DNA from: Epiperipatus broadwayi | Taxonomy: Eukaryota; Onychophora; Udeonychophora; Euonychophora; Peripatidae | Assembly (NCBI GenBank): GCA_028023455.1 | Contig: JAQFVV010000286.1 | Location: 64,001-128,000, forward strand | Length of the DNA stretch: 64,000 nt | Reading direction: 5' to 3' | In this document: one piece after another, positions 24,257 through 37,890 of the stretch | How the letters are laid out: each line of letters opens with the position of its first letter | Numbering within the stretch: the stretch's first letter is position 1 | Translations under genes and position numbers: made by a program | The notes under the pieces: model-generated | What the model saw: only the letters and a program-made list of their open reading frames with translations | Told to the model about the DNA's origin: nothing | Database searches by the model: none

Positions 24257-24322
24257 AATTGTTAATATATATATATATATAATTGTCATAATTGTTAATA
24301 TATATATATATATAATTGTCAT
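24257..24322. repeat. 33-bp tandem duplication
   Basis: Two identical units, AATTGTTAA-(TA)n-ATAATTGTCAT, at 24257-24289 and 24290-24322. Confidence 0.9.
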
Positions 24323-25756
24323 TTATAATAAAAATGGATTCCCAATACTGAATTATTTTTTTATTTCCTATGTTTTTTAAAACACTAACTACTAAAGGCA
24401 TGTATTTGACTTATGGAGGTACTCCTCTAATAACACCGCTTAGGTTAATAGTTTTTTTCTTTTGTTAGTGACTTACATGTAACTATTTTAAGGAGAAAAA
24501 AAATATTTTACTATTTTTAACTCTTCTGTAACATTTCACTATTTTATAGTTTATTTAGTCATACAAAAAAAAAAATTTAAATCGATGATCAAAAATAAGA
24601 CTGGTTTGATCAATAAAATAAAAGTAAATATTAGAGTACTAAAACTTGAAGAATTTAGTCAAAAGTTTATCTTGAGGAAAGTGAAGACTTCTTAAAGGTT
24701 TTAATATAATTGTGAGTACTTTATTTTTTGCTCGGTTTTTTACTTGATTACATTTTAAAATTTAATTTAATTAAAAAAAATCTGATGAAAAATAAATTAA
24801 CTACAAATTTTTATTATTAAAACCTATTTTTAAATAAATAACTTTTTTGCGATATCGTATATATTGAAATATATAAAGATGATAAAAATTCATATATTGA
24901 CTAACTGATTATGATCATACTGATGGAAATGTATAAAGTTTTTAATATTCCGATGCAGAGTTGTTAGTTACAGTAAAAATTAATTCTCTTTGTATTCTCA
25001 AGCTTTTAATCGTAAGTGAGCATGCAGATAAAGCCAGACATAAAAAGGAACATCGGATTTTCACATCTTTTTATAGGCAATATTTTTCAAGGTTGAATCA
25101 AGCTTAAGATGTTTTATTACTTTTCATAGAAAACAACTAATCCTAGTATCTAGAGATGCTTATTTTTAATATATCTTAAAAATGTAACTTTTACATATTT
25201 TACTTATTTTTAAATGTTCTAATATATAGAAACATTATATTACAGCTAGATATTTATTAGGGCCAAAAATGGAAAATATTACAATATGTAGTAACCTATA
25301 TTAATTCTGTTCAAGTAAAGGTTTTCAATAACAACAGTGATATCTTTTTTATAAAATATGTGATTCCAATTTTTTATTGTAACTACTTTTTCGCATTCAG
25401 ATCTTTTCTATCAATATCTGCCAGATAAAAGTTATTTTATGTAACAGCACTCAGTTGTTCTTTAAATTGTTTACTAATTTTAAAAAAAGTCAATGCCACA
25501 AATAGAAAACAATAATATTATTTCAAATTCCATATATAATTGCCTTATTTTTTTTATCCATAACTAAACATTCCCAATATTTTTTTTTGTTTTTATTTCA
25601 AAGTAACTTGAAAAATATTTGATTAACTTGCATTTTATTAAAAAAGTTGATAGCGTTTATGGAAATAAGATGTTTTGTCTAAATGTTTTGCAAACAAATC
25701 TTCGTCAGTGGATCATGCAATGTACATAAAATTCTTAATTCTTAAAATATTAACTT
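24323..25756. other. AT-rich noncoding stretch
   Basis: No gene was seen. Near 25669-25708 the minus strand carries CTGACGA followed by a weak stem and CAAAACATC. This faintly resembles a decayed hammerhead/PLE tail but cannot be supported. Confidence 0.5.
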
Positions 25757-26110
25757 CTTAAGCACTAGTTAACTTTGAGTTCTGATAAAAAGATATAATA
25801 AACACAAACTAATTAAATGCACTAAGTTAGCTGTTGTATAAACACTGCCAGAATCATAGTGGCTGAATGAAGTTGTGCAGTACAGGTATGCTTATATAAT
25901 GGTTGCCAGTTACATAAACACAACTATATAACATAACTTTATTCAGCACTATGATTCTGGCAGTGTTTTCCAAAAGCTGTCAATTATATATGCACTCTTG
26001 GACTACATAACATTACTCATCACTATGATTCTGACAATATTCAGTGCATTTAATTAGTTTATGTTTATTAAACATTTTCATCAGAACTCAAAGTCATTGA
26101 GTGCTTAAGA
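25757..26110. repeat. Foldback element
   Basis: The arms begin TCTTAAGCAC and end GTGCTTAAGA. The block CACTGCCAGAATCATAGTG in the left arm (near 25845) has two inverted partners on the right (near 25950-25970 and 26017-26040), so one arm is internally duplicated. Each arm contains CTGAT(G)A followed by an A/T stem and AAAC near its outer end, vaguely hammerhead-like but lacking the essential G of GAAA. No flanking duplication was detected. Confidence 0.75.
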
Positions 26111-26228
26111 TATATAAAAAAATCTCAATATCAATATAGCATTATTTTATTTTTTCAGCTAGCTAAATATTACAAATAATAAAAATACTTTGCTTTTTAT
26201 TATAGCCTCATAAATTAAAACAAAAGCA

Positions 26229-26330
26229 AAACTCTCAATACAGTAGCACCACTCAGTGTAATCCAGAGTAATCAATGAATAAAGAAAGGTTGCACTAGGT
26301 GGTACTACTGTATGGAGATTTTTATCTCTG
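26229..26330. repeat. Short imperfect hairpin
   Basis: CTCAATACAGTAGCACCACT is matched by the complement near 26300-26325 (AGGTGGTACTACTGTATGGAG). The arms are about 25 bp. Confidence 0.6.
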
Positions 26331-28046
26331 TTTTAATAGCTTGTGTAAGCATATGAAATGATGATCATGTGATATTTAGCACTATAAACTCTAATCTTGA
26401 ATACTTATTAATTAGCAGATGCTAATTAAATTCAATCCCTGACTATCAAAATGATTTGAAATATATGAGTACTTAGTATTCAAATTTGTCATCAGTATAG
26501 TTATGAATTTGGCATCCATCTTTTATTTTTTTACCTATTAAACTATTAATCTGAAATTCAAAAAACTATAGTTTTCAACTCAAGACAACCTGCTTTTATA
26601 ATTATATATAACTATACCAAGTCAGCAATTATATATTTTAGTAATTTTTATTTCTAATTAGCATTTTTTCTGATTTGAAATATTAATATCAATCAGATTA
26701 TTACAATATTATTAAAAAAAAAGCTTCTTTTTTGCTAATTAAAAACCATATAGCGTAAGTTTGGATAATCAGTGATAAGAGAAATACAAATTTAATTTTC
26801 ATTTCTATATGTATTTTATCTTTTACTTTCATCCATAAAGACTTAATATTTAAAGCTGAGTGCAGTGCATTCATATATCTGACAGTCATTTCTAACTTTT
26901 TAAACAAAAGGGTTTTTTAATATCATATTATTATTTTTGTAATAAGAAGTTAAATGTGGATTTCCATTATACAGTTGTATTGACTTCAGCTTTAAATCCA
27001 AGTTCTTTAAATATAAATCTCACTTTTAAAATGAGATTTACTATCTGGAAATCATTGACTAGAAAACATTAGAATAAATAAAAGAGATAATCTTCTTTAT
27101 AATATTAAAGAAAGATAAATAATTTAAGTGATGATGTATTGCTACTAATATTCCTAGCCAAACAAAAAAGATATCTACACTTAAATTAAAATTGAAATTT
27201 GTAATAAAAATGTCAATGATGGCTGTTGGATGTATGCCTATGTTTGTTCCATTTTTGAATCCAAAGCCTTTATCAATTAAGATAGTAATGGGCATTAAAA
27301 TAAAACCAGTGATTACTATAACACTATAATTGGAATTAAACTAGATTAATAATTGTTCTAGTCTAATAAAATCTTAATAAACTATTTTCAATCATACAAT
27401 GAACCACCTGAATTCAGTTAAGATGGGTGTAATATTTCTTATATAAACTATTTTATTTTCAACTACAATTTTTTTTAATAAGTTTCAAAATTTTAAAGAT
27501 TGTTTTCACTCTTTTTGATTGTCTTTAAGACTGTAATAAAAACTTGATATGTGCTGACAAAAGAGTTTTGCTATTTTTCAAAATGAAGTCATTAAATTCA
27601 GAGCAAATACTTTTCTTGCTATTGACCAACAAATTATTTTTCTTTAGATTCACCCACTTTGTCAATATGCCATAATACAGTTGAATTGCTTTCATCTCTG
27701 AAATTTTTGCCAATTTAATTACAAAAGAATTTGAAACGTAAACTTAGAATTTGCCTTTTGCATACTACTTGTCTTATTTAAGTCAAATGGAAAAGAAAAC
27801 CTCAATAATTTTATCATTAATAGTCTCTATTCTCAAATAAATGGACTATAGAACAGAAACAGATGGAAATTTTTTTTATTCTAATTTTCAAACAAACAAT
27901 AATAATAAAACATTTTGTACATAAATGCACATATAATTGTAGATACTTGAAGGCATCAAATCATCAACATCCAGTTCAGATATTTTTCTATTGCTAGACT
28001 ACTCTTTGCCATGACTTTTTTTAAATAAAACTATTTTAGTAAAAAA

Positions 28047-28049
<3 letters not shown>
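26331..28049. other. AT-rich noncoding stretch
   Basis: Short minus-strand frames at 26701-26907, 27059-27295 and 27525-27713 have no recognisable domains. I see nothing else. Confidence 0.5.

Positions 28050-28115
<66 letters not shown>
28050..28115. repeat. (TA)n microsatellite
   Basis: About 33 uninterrupted TA units. Confidence 0.97.
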
Positions 28116-28118
<3 letters not shown>

Positions 28119-28618
28119 ATTTTATTAATAAATGGTCACAGTAACAATGCTATAATGAAAAAATACATTAAAAACACCAATAAATAAACAAATAATTAAA
28201 ATAAGTAAAAATAGTTTTTTTACTCTAGTAACATAGACAAAATTTGATATGTGATGAAATGTTACAATATTAAAATTACATTTTCCATTAAATAGAAAAA
28301 TTAATATTTTTATCAAACAAAAATGTAATCCCTCTTGAGGCCGAGCAGATCTATAGACTTCCCATGAAGTATACCAGATGATATATATAGGAATGAATAA
28401 ACATATAGAAAAACATTAATCAGCAGCAGCATCTGCTCTCATTTTTTCAAACTCAAATTTCTATTCAGGTGAACCAGTTAATGTCAAAGAATATTTAAAA
28501 GCACCATAAAGATATGAAAAGACAGAATTATATTAATAAACCTTTATACTGAAGAGTGTCTTTTCACAACTTAATATGATCATCCCTTAATATCTCATGT
28601 TTTACCCTCATATTTGTA

Positions 28619-28624
<6 letters not shown>

Positions 28625-28712
<88 letters not shown>
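28625..28712. repeat. (ATT)n-(ATG)n compound microsatellite
   Basis: About 14 ATT units switch cleanly to about 15 ATG units at 28667. Apparent poly-Tyr/Asp and poly-Met frames over it are read-through of the repeat. Confidence 0.97.
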
Positions 28713-31700
28713 CAAAAAGAAAAAGAAGATATCTCTGTTTTACTTTATTTTATGCTGTGATTTCATGTGTTTTTTCCCCACAATTTTTAGTTGTTGTTTT
28801 TTACTTTCTGCATTTTTACAATCACTTGAAGGCAAATACTATTTTACCACAACTTTGTAATTATATGTTTTAATATTTCATATAGTTGTTTTCAAAATCA
28901 ACTATGAATTATAATAAATCTTTTTCATGTCAAAATCTTTGCTGGAATATATGTTTCAATAATATGTGATGAAATAGAAGTTTGAAATATAGTTAAATAT
29001 ATATTGTATGAAGTTAAGGTTAAATATCTCTAAAAATAATGTGTATACAAAATTAAATTGTAACAATTGCTATATGGATTACTTTAATAAGTATATATTT
29101 CTAATGTATGTATAGCATGAGAGGTTGGTCAGACTTCTGAGTTGATAGATGATTGTGATAGGATTGAGCTAAGATGAAAGACGCACTGAGATAAGAATAT
29201 AATTTGAAAATATATTATTTAATCAAAATACTACTAAAGTGTTTTTCCCAATTTTTACATGTTATATAAAATCTTAGTAAATAATTATTTCATGAGCAAA
29301 TGCAATGAGTAAATGTTTTATTTCTTATCTAATTAATTATCTTATTAATTAAAGCAATGTTTAAAACATGTATCAGAGATAAAAATATAAAGTTAAAAAT
29401 TGAGTGAGGAGTTGTATTTAATGTTGTGACTTTTTAAAAACAAACAAATGCTAATTCACTAAAAATGTTAGGCCACCATAGTTAACTACTTTTATTTAAA
29501 CAAGATTATCTAATTTTATATAATAAATAAAAATAATAATATATTTTCTTGCTTGGGAGTTCATAAAACATTTAAAAACTGGAAGAGACAGTTTTAAAAC
29601 CATGATAGATGAAAAGTCAGCTGCAAAGTATGTCATTCTACTACTGTGCTTTAATACCACACACAATCTCTGTTCTCATAAGTAAAAGCTTTATGGTGTG
29701 AAGTTTATGATCTATGCTTTGATGCAATTCTAATGTCAATGAGGCTAATTTTTTAATTAATGAATATTTTTCAAACTCTTTATTTATTTAATGTTTTCCA
29801 CTATACAGATTATTTCATGTAATATAATGATTTTTAATTCTATCCTTTTTGCCAGTTAATGATGGAGGGAAAAAGTATTTATTTCATATTTATAACTTTA
29901 TTTTACGAAATTTACGATTAATATTTTAATTTAATTTGATTTTTGTTTTTTGTTGTTGTTTTCTAAAGTGAATTTTTATAGAAAATCGTTGCCTGTTTGT
30001 TGGTATCAAAAAGTAAATCTATAAAGGTAGAATTCTTTGTATAAACAGATGTTTTAATAAATTCTGCTGAAGGCTAAATAAATAAAAATATAATCATATT
30101 ATCAGTTGTTAACAAGGTCATATGATATTTATGTATCACAATCTTTGTACTAAACAGAAAAGTTTAATTCAATTGACTTATTTTTGCTGTTGTTGTTTTC
30201 CTCAGCTGGATAGTGATCGTAGAACATTTAACTATTTAATCTGCTATACTATTCATCAACAGACAAACGGTGGTATATTGATAATTTCTTTTCACAGAAG
30301 CTATGCTTTTATCAGTTAAATAATTTTAAACAAACATTTAAATGTATTACATTTTGTAATTATCTAAGAGAAATTTAATATAATGAAAATATATTGTTTT
30401 TTAATTTGAATTCAAAATTTTTCTGTAAATGTAAATCTATATTAGCAAAGAAAACGTGTTTCTAATTAGAAAGTTTTTTAATTCCGAAATTTAAAACGTT
30501 GAAAAAAATCAGTAAATAGTTGAAGTCACACGTTACTTGATATAAAATTTATGAACTAAAGAAGAAAAAAACATAATAGGCGTCCTTCATTAAATTTATA
30601 ATTGTTTAAAAAATAAAAAATACGATATAATTACTATTTTAAGCAAAACAAATATATAATGAGAATTTAAATATATATGTAAAAATATGCAAATATAATT
30701 TTATTATATTTCCATTTATTTAAAATTATTACAACCAAACTTTGATTGGTATAAATTATAATGCATTAACTATAATTTTAAAATATAATAAAATATTATA
30801 ATGTAATGCAAAATCATTACATCTACTTTCAGTTCCTACTAAAGTTTTTAATTCTTTCTAATTTTAGCGCACAAATTTTATAACTATTTCTATCATATAA
30901 CAGTCATCAATAAACTCATTATTTTCATTTAAACTTATTATTAAGTTTTTAATTTTTTTTTTTTTTTAGGTATTGTTCTCTACCTTCCAAAGTTTTTAAA
31001 TGCTTACCTTTTTTATAAGGTATGAAAACTGTTTTTAATATTCGAATGTGTAATGTTGATCATTTGCCTACAATAAATTATTTTTTTCTATTTTTACTTT
31101 TGGTAAATATTTAAATAATAAAAAGGTAATTATTGCACAATGTAATTTTCTTATAGTTTAGTTTAGTAAAGAATTTGGAAATTACTTTTTCTAAAAATTA
31201 TATCAATTCTGTAATAAAACCTTCTTGTTAAAGAGAAAAATAATCAATTATTATCAACAAAAGTAAAAATGGGATTGCCTAATTGGCAAAAAAAAAAAAG
31301 CCAATTAATTCAATCAAAATTTTGTTATCGTATTTTTTGATACTATGTAATCTTAATCAAAAAAAAGTATGGATAGTAGAAAAATTCTTGGAAATATAGG
31401 TAAAAGAAAAAAATCAATGTTATCAAAACAATTGATGCTCTTTTACAATTATAGTCAACAAAGGTAGAAAAATTAAATACTTTAAAGAAATAAAATGTTT
31501 GCAACTCAAAATTAAAGGTACAATGGCTGGTGATATTTATTTGGCAATTAGTATAAAGTTAAACCAACCTTTAAATTAGAATCCATATACAAATGTAGCA
31601 GTACCCAATTAAAATTAGTAGAATTTTTTATGTTTTACTAAAAACTACAATAAAATCGTAACTATAAAAAAATTCTCAAATAATTTGCATTGTATTTTTA

Positions 31701-31743
31701 AAAGTTTAACATTTTTGTTTGGAGATTGTAAATTATAAACTGA
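28713..31743. other. AT-rich noncoding stretch
   Basis: No gene or structured repeat was recognised. It includes a T-rich run near 30952-30968. Confidence 0.5.
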
Positions 31744-31860
31744 AGCTTCCAAGAGTTATATAACATAAATAAACTATCCAAAAGACAGATGAAATCATCT
31801 GATTTCTTTTGTCTTTTGGACAGTTTATTTATGTTATATAACTCATTGGAAGGTTCTGTT
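31744..31860. repeat. Hairpin with ~45-bp arms
   Basis: GAGTTATATAACATAAATAAAC near 31750 is complementary to GTTTATTTATGTTATATAAC near 31823. The stem continues through the CCAAAAGACA block to a short loop at the GAAATCATCTGATTTC self-palindrome. Confidence 0.85.
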
Positions 31861-31909
31861 ACTTTATGTTCACTTACATATATATATATATATATAATGG
31901 TACAGTGAA

Positions 31910-32580
31910 CTTGGATGATGACCAATCATCATCATCATCCCATACTTGGGTAGCCAAATTATTGTAATAATATGGAATCAGTAAATATGAAGCAGTTGGT
32001 GGTGTACCATAATTCTTTGAAGATACCAAGCTTTTCATCATTTAAACATAAAGATCCTTAGCATCTATACACAAATACCTGGCCTGATACTATGTAGCTA
32101 TAACTAACTGTCTGTGTTTTATTATTTAGGATGGGGTGATTAATATCCATCCCTTGGAACATATCCTAGTTCCCACCTTTATAAGATTAGTGTCTGGGTC
32201 TTACAGTTACTTTGCCTATTGATGGAAGATCAACTACTAAGATAGCTCATAAAAAATAATAAACCATATGTACCATTATTCTTCTGTACATATCTACCCT
32301 TCTCTATAAATGATTTCTGGTGATAATACATTCCCATCCTTATTCAAAGGCACAAAAGAGAACCTATGTCCTAAATACATATTCAGCCACTAGGTGATTG
32401 TCATGTATACATATCTCTATGACCAAGATTTTACATATAACTAAAATTATCCTTTTCCCATTTTTACTGTCATTCATAATGTATTTTTGTCTGATGATGA
32501 CTTAGGAACCACATTTATAAGGAGTTTTGTAATTGATAAATAAATACATATAAGCAGTTTAATTTCAACATCTGAGTCAT
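31910..32580. other. Unclassified, GC-richer interspersed-repeat-like segment
   Basis: Composition is less AT-biased than its neighbours, and no frame is open beyond chance. It contains blocks such as CCATCCCTTGGAACATATCC and a tail CTGATGATGACTTAGGAACC that look like parts of an old interspersed element. I cannot name a family. Confidence 0.3.
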
Positions 32581-33594
32581 GTTTTATTCCATTATTACAA
32601 AATAAAGTGTACATCCCCAAAACAATTAATTAAGATAAAATTAATTATAGAATTCCTTAGCATTTAATGATTAATAACAATAAGGAAAAAACGAAAAGCA
32701 TCACACATCTTTAATTATGGTATTTAAATGTCATTTCACCTAGATAAATAATTTGATTCTTTGTGACATTCATATAATTAATAAAAAAATTTAAAAATGC
32801 ATATACACACCCCTTTTGTCAATAATATTGTGATGCAACTATTACATAATTAATATGTATCCATTATTAGCTCTGCCTAATTTCTGCCTTTACTAAATCA
32901 ACACTAAAAATAAATCTCTGATTTAGTTACTATTAACATTTGATATCCCCCTTTATCATTTTATTTTAGGTCTGTTCACTACTGCCATATATCTATGTAC
33001 TACACACATCATCTAGGGTTTAAATATTTTCCAGAAAAATGTTTACATCAAAATATTTCAAACAAAAAAAATGAACACATTTTAAAACAAACTATATCAA
33101 GATACATCAACATATGTGTGTACAAATAAATATATATAATAGGATTGATAAAACAATTGAAGGTAAATTAAAAATAGAAAAAAATAAAATAAATAATAAT
33201 ATAATATTTAATAATAACAAAACTCTTAATCGCTAATATGATATTTGAGAAGAGAGAGAGGATTAAAAAATAAAATGGCAAAGGTTATTAATAAAATTTA
33301 GTAATATATTACCAATTTCTTGGGTTCTTGCATTTGTGAAGTATTGTTAATTAGCTTGTAAACATGCACTATGGACAAGTATATGTATAGAAGTTACACT
33401 GATTACCATATGGGAACTTCCTGAATAATAATGACAGAGAAGAAAAAGAGCACAAAACATCTTTTAAAGCACACCCTGATTATTGCATGCAAATTTTTTC
33501 CAAATTAACTGGTTACTATTTTCAACATTATTTTTAAATTAATAGCAAATTTATGGTATAGATATAAACTATTTGATGTCTAAACTTAATCACA
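32581..33594. other. AT-rich noncoding stretch
   Basis: Nothing recognisable was seen. Confidence 0.5.
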
Positions 33595-33830
33595 GACAAT
33601 CCTGAATTTGATCAGAGTAGGCTTTCTTTGTGTTTTTTCCTTCATCTGATATTTACTTTCTAGAGTGGATGGAGGCATGAGGCATTGTAGACACTGTAGC
33701 CATTAATTTTTATATCATCAACCCTGGCTGTGTCTCTCTAGTCTCCCATTCAAATGTGCCTGGACTCCTGGGGCATCCAGCCCCTTTGGAACAAAGTGAT
33801 CTAGTGTTTCAGCAGTGCATTTTTTTTTAA
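33595..33830. other. Small GC-richer island of unknown nature
   Basis: About 200 bp (strongest around 33660-33800) stand out by composition (CCTGGACTCCTGGGGCATCC and neighbours). Neither strand gives a recognised motif. It could be an old SINE or exon relic, or a conserved noncoding element. Confidence 0.3.
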
Positions 33831-35401
33831 TTTTATTCACAATAGGGTATTTGAGATGAATTGACAACACCAGTTCAAAAATAATAATACTGCTCCATTT
33901 CAGCTTCTCTCTGTTATTTATTCATTTTGTATTACTGATGTCACTGGTCTCTTAATGACACTAACCTCCTAATGGTAATATGTGATTGAAGGATCTACTA
34001 TCCACTTGGGTGGTTTAAAATATTTTTAGCTTGGAACTGTCAAATTATGATTAATTAGTAGTTGAGTTCAAACTAGTTTGGTGGTCAAAAACAATTATTA
34101 GCAGTCTCTTTGATTTTACACATTTGCTAATGAGATTCTCTCTCTCTCTTTTTCTCTCATTTCTCTCTTTTCTTTCTAAAATGTTAACATACAATAAAAT
34201 ACAAATAATATATAAATTTAAAAATAAACTGTGTTACATAGAATTAATACTTTAAATATTAATTAATCTTCCCAACTTGTATGAAGGTCTTTAAGTTAGA
34301 TTACCCACACACTCATATAGGCCCATGCACACAGTCTGAAATTGATTCCTAATATATAGCAAAAATTAGCAGAAATCTTTTACTTCATCCCCAGTTCATT
34401 TTCTTTCTATATTCTATCAGTGATTTTCAATGAAATATACATATAGCTGATTAAAACAAACACACAATACAAATTCTCTCTACTACTTTTTTCCTTTTTT
34501 TCCTGGAATAATTGAGGTCTTTCTTGGGTTTCCAATTAATACCCAATATATATATATGTGTGTATATATATATTAAAGTGATCAACTTTCCACATTTTAA
34601 TAATGTATCATACTCTTTTCAAACTGACTGAAAATGTAAAACAATCACTTGCACTAAGTTATCTCTGCTCTTACAGAGAAAGCATGTTTGACAAGTGATA
34701 TTATTAATGTTGAACCTCAAGTCAAACTCAGATGTAAACAAAGTCCTTTTCAATAACAAAGCATTAACCTTTACTTTGTTCACTGTATTTTGGCTGCTAT
34801 TGAAATTAAATTGACAAAATTATTATGCTTGAGAAAGCATAGACAAAAAGACATATTATGAATATATGAGTTATGTCATATAGATAATTTATTTTACTTT
34901 CAAACTGTATATTCAAAATTATTATATGATTTAATTATTTTTATACATTTTTTTATAAATATTTAAAAAATTTATAGAAAAAAACCATAGCGAATTCACA
35001 TATGATATTTTTTAAAATAACATGATAGATGATTAAAAATAAGTACAATTTTTATTAAATATTTGCTTTACATCAAAATACATTATTTCAATACAAAATT
35101 ACTTTCAGTTATGAAAAGAAAATTGTTTGTCACTACAATATTAATTATATTTTTAAACCCATAAAGGTAGTTAACACTTAAACAATATCAATATCAATAA
35201 CAATCAATAATATTAATCTGTAGTCAAAGCAACATTCTTTTAGCAATAAATGTGGATACTTTTTTTTATTTATGGTCCAGTATGATTATATACATACTAA
35301 ATAAATTTCCCAAGTTATATTGTGTACAATATATATAATAATTAATAAAATAAAACAAGACACAAATTGTGTACTTGTTTTTAAACTTGTATTAAAATTT
35401 T
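33831..35401. other. AT-rich noncoding stretch
   Basis: Contains a short CT-rich tract (34134-34175) and a small TA/TG tract (34548-34573). No coding motif could be supported. Confidence 0.5.
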
Positions 35402-35803
35402 CACTAGAGGGAGCTTACCAATAGCTCCAATCAAGCTTTAATTTATAAGTGGTGAAAAAGAAAGAATTCAAAATCTCTATCAGAAGGTCCTTATCCCCAG
35501 ACCAATTGATTTCAAGGTTATGGCTCATCTCAGTGAGGACCTAAAACTCCTGACACCAGATCCAAAAAAACAACTCAAATTTATGTTTTCAAATTAATAG
35601 TAACATATTGATAAGTGCTGACTTTTGAGTTGATATTTTTGGTCTACTGTCTGGAGTCTTAGCTCCTCACTGCAGTGAACCATAATCTCGAAACCAATTG
35701 GTCAGGGGATAAGGACCTTCTGATAACGATTTTGAATTATTTCTCTGTTGGCACTTATAAATTAAAGCTTGATTGGAGCTCTTGGTAAGCTCCCTCTAGT
35801 AAA
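35402..35803. mobile_element. Foldback/MITE-like element
   Basis: It begins CACTAGAGGGAGCTTACC and ends in the complement GGTAAGCTCCCTCTAG. The arms of about 175 bp are well matched (for example CAGAAGGTCCTTATCCCC against GGGGATAAGGACCTTCTG), with a central loop near 35580-35640. No protein is encoded, and no clear target duplication was seen at the edges. Confidence 0.85.
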
Positions 35804-37415
35804 TATTTTTTTCATGCAATGCAAGATATATATTTATATGTACAGGTACACATACACAAATCGGCAAAACTAATTAAATATTGTACTTTATTTTTTATGC
35901 TTATAAAAATCATTATTAAAATAAATACTTGAAACGAAATTAATAATTATATTCATTTTGTTAGAAATTAAAATACATCCCCTTCCACATATGAATATAA
36001 ACATATTCTAGGTCTGAAATTTTTCTGAATGACTGAAAGATTATCATTTTCAGAAAAACAATCATTTATTTCTCATTTGGTTATTATTTTATGTAGAATT
36101 TGTTTAGAATATTAAAAATATTTAATTTTAAAACTGCCATACCTACTTGTACCATTTATGAATAAATTTAAAATTAGTAACCTTAGAAATTTGTTTAGTT
36201 TTATTATTTTTATGATACATTAGCTTTATGAAATATCTAATATTTTATTTTTCTTAATGCATTATTACATTATTGCAAAAACTGCACCTTCAGTAGATGC
36301 ATAAAAAAGCCAATATCTTATTTCCAGGAATCAGGTATTAAACTTTACTTTGCCAAATGTAATTTATTATTTGAGGGTAATGAAAAATGCTTTATTTACA
36401 TCTAAGATTGACTAACATTTATCCTTAATAATATCATTTGTCAAGCTCAGTTTCTCCATAAGAGCAAAGATAGCATATAAAAATCATTTTAAATTTGAAT
36501 TCAGTTTTATAAAGAAACTAGTGCAATGATTTTAACCATCATATAGTGAATTGATTGCTGCATTGTTTACATTTTGTATGAAACAATATTATGTTAGTTT
36601 ATTTATATAGGAATTTACATAAGTAGAAATTAGCTCTTAAAGATGAATTTAACTTTGTGTTGCATTAAAAAAACTTTATTTAAATTTGGCATTTTCTATA
36701 AAAGTTAGAAATAGAATATGTACATGGTGATTTTTTATGTTTGCAATCAATTTGTTTACAAGGCTAATGCACTGATATTAAACAGTGTTTAATGCTATAG
36801 GAATTGTTTTTAACTTTCCAGTAGCATTTATTTTCAAATTTGTATTATATATGACCATAATATCTATATGTGTCTTATTTTAATAACTCTATAAAAGATC
36901 AAAATGAATCCCCCAAAAAACAAGTATTGTTTTCTAAAAAGCAAATCACAGACTTATATGTGATGACAGAATTCTAAACTGCTGTCCAACACAGCAAACA
37001 TAATCATTACAATGTTATACAAACAAGATACAAACATAATTTAAGCATATTTTATGACTTAAATCAATTATGCTTTTTTGCTCATACCTTCTGTAAAAAT
37101 TTTATAATGTGAGAAAAAATCAACTAATTTTTTATTTGGTATATGCATCTGTCAATAACCTGTTATATTCTACAGTTCTAGAAATTTGTTGAGACTGTAT
37201 CTAGCATAACAATAATTTCCATTTATCTTCATTGTAATATGTAATATAAATTCAAATTTTAAATCTAGTAAGTACTTTAATTAAAGTTTATAGTACAAAT
37301 CATTAACATAACTATAGAACTAAATCCAACTCTATCCCTTGAAGAACCAAGCAACACTTGGTGAATAGCATGTAAAGTAAAAAAAATACATTCTTTGAAG
37401 GGTTACCTCACTGAA
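35804..37415. other. AT-rich noncoding stretch
   Basis: No gene was recognised. Confidence 0.5.
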
Positions 37416-37890
37416 TATCCATGCAGATAATATCCATTACTATCAGCATATCAGGTTTTCAAATGCTTTATATATGTCAGGTTAGGACACATAGCATCAC
37501 AATACCCAATTGATAATTGTGTAAGCTGTGAAAAAATTAGATAATGAAAATCATGTATGTAGTAATAGTCAATCATCATGAACATCAATAGGTGGGTATT
37601 CCAAGAGTGAAACACATTTGATGAATTATTAAAAGCAACTACAAATCTAGAAAGTCACAGCAAGTTACCATGTCAGTTACTGTTCAATGTACAGAAGAAT
37701 GCAATAAAAATAATGAAATCAATGCAAAATCAGAAGAAAGGAAGCATAGAATAACAAATAAAAACATTGACAATGTAGCATATCAGAAATTAAATCAATT
37801 AAATAGTATTGGTGCAAACAACAAAATGGAATTGCCACACCACCAATGCGAAAAAATTTTTAAATGTAACTTTATAAAAACATTCTAGTA
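37416..37890 (+). pseudogene. LINE ORF1 (gag-like) zinc-knuckle remnant
   Basis: The plus strand reads YPLLSAYQVFKCFIYVRLGH then IASQY (knuckle 37464-37505). This is the C-X2-C-X4-H-X4-C spacing of a nucleic-acid-binding CCHC knuckle, with the second and fourth ligands changed from Cys to Tyr (TGT to TAT, TGC to TAC). The preceding P-NP-like context and following NCVSC (37515-37529) match the usual layout of ORF1 proteins of jockey/CR1-type non-LTR retrotransposons, where several knuckles follow a basic region. Stops follow directly. A low-complexity 72-codon frame at 37670-37888 may be further remnant. It is non-functional. An LTR-retrotransposon gag is the alternative. Confidence 0.6.

Noticed and set aside
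25660-25712. CTGACGA...CAAAACATC on the minus strand as a second hammerhead
   Set aside because: The conserved GAAA is lost and neither stem I nor stem II is convincing.
28597-28873. Frames with poly-Tyr/Asp or poly-Met
   Set aside because: Read-through of the (ATT)n(ATG)n repeat.
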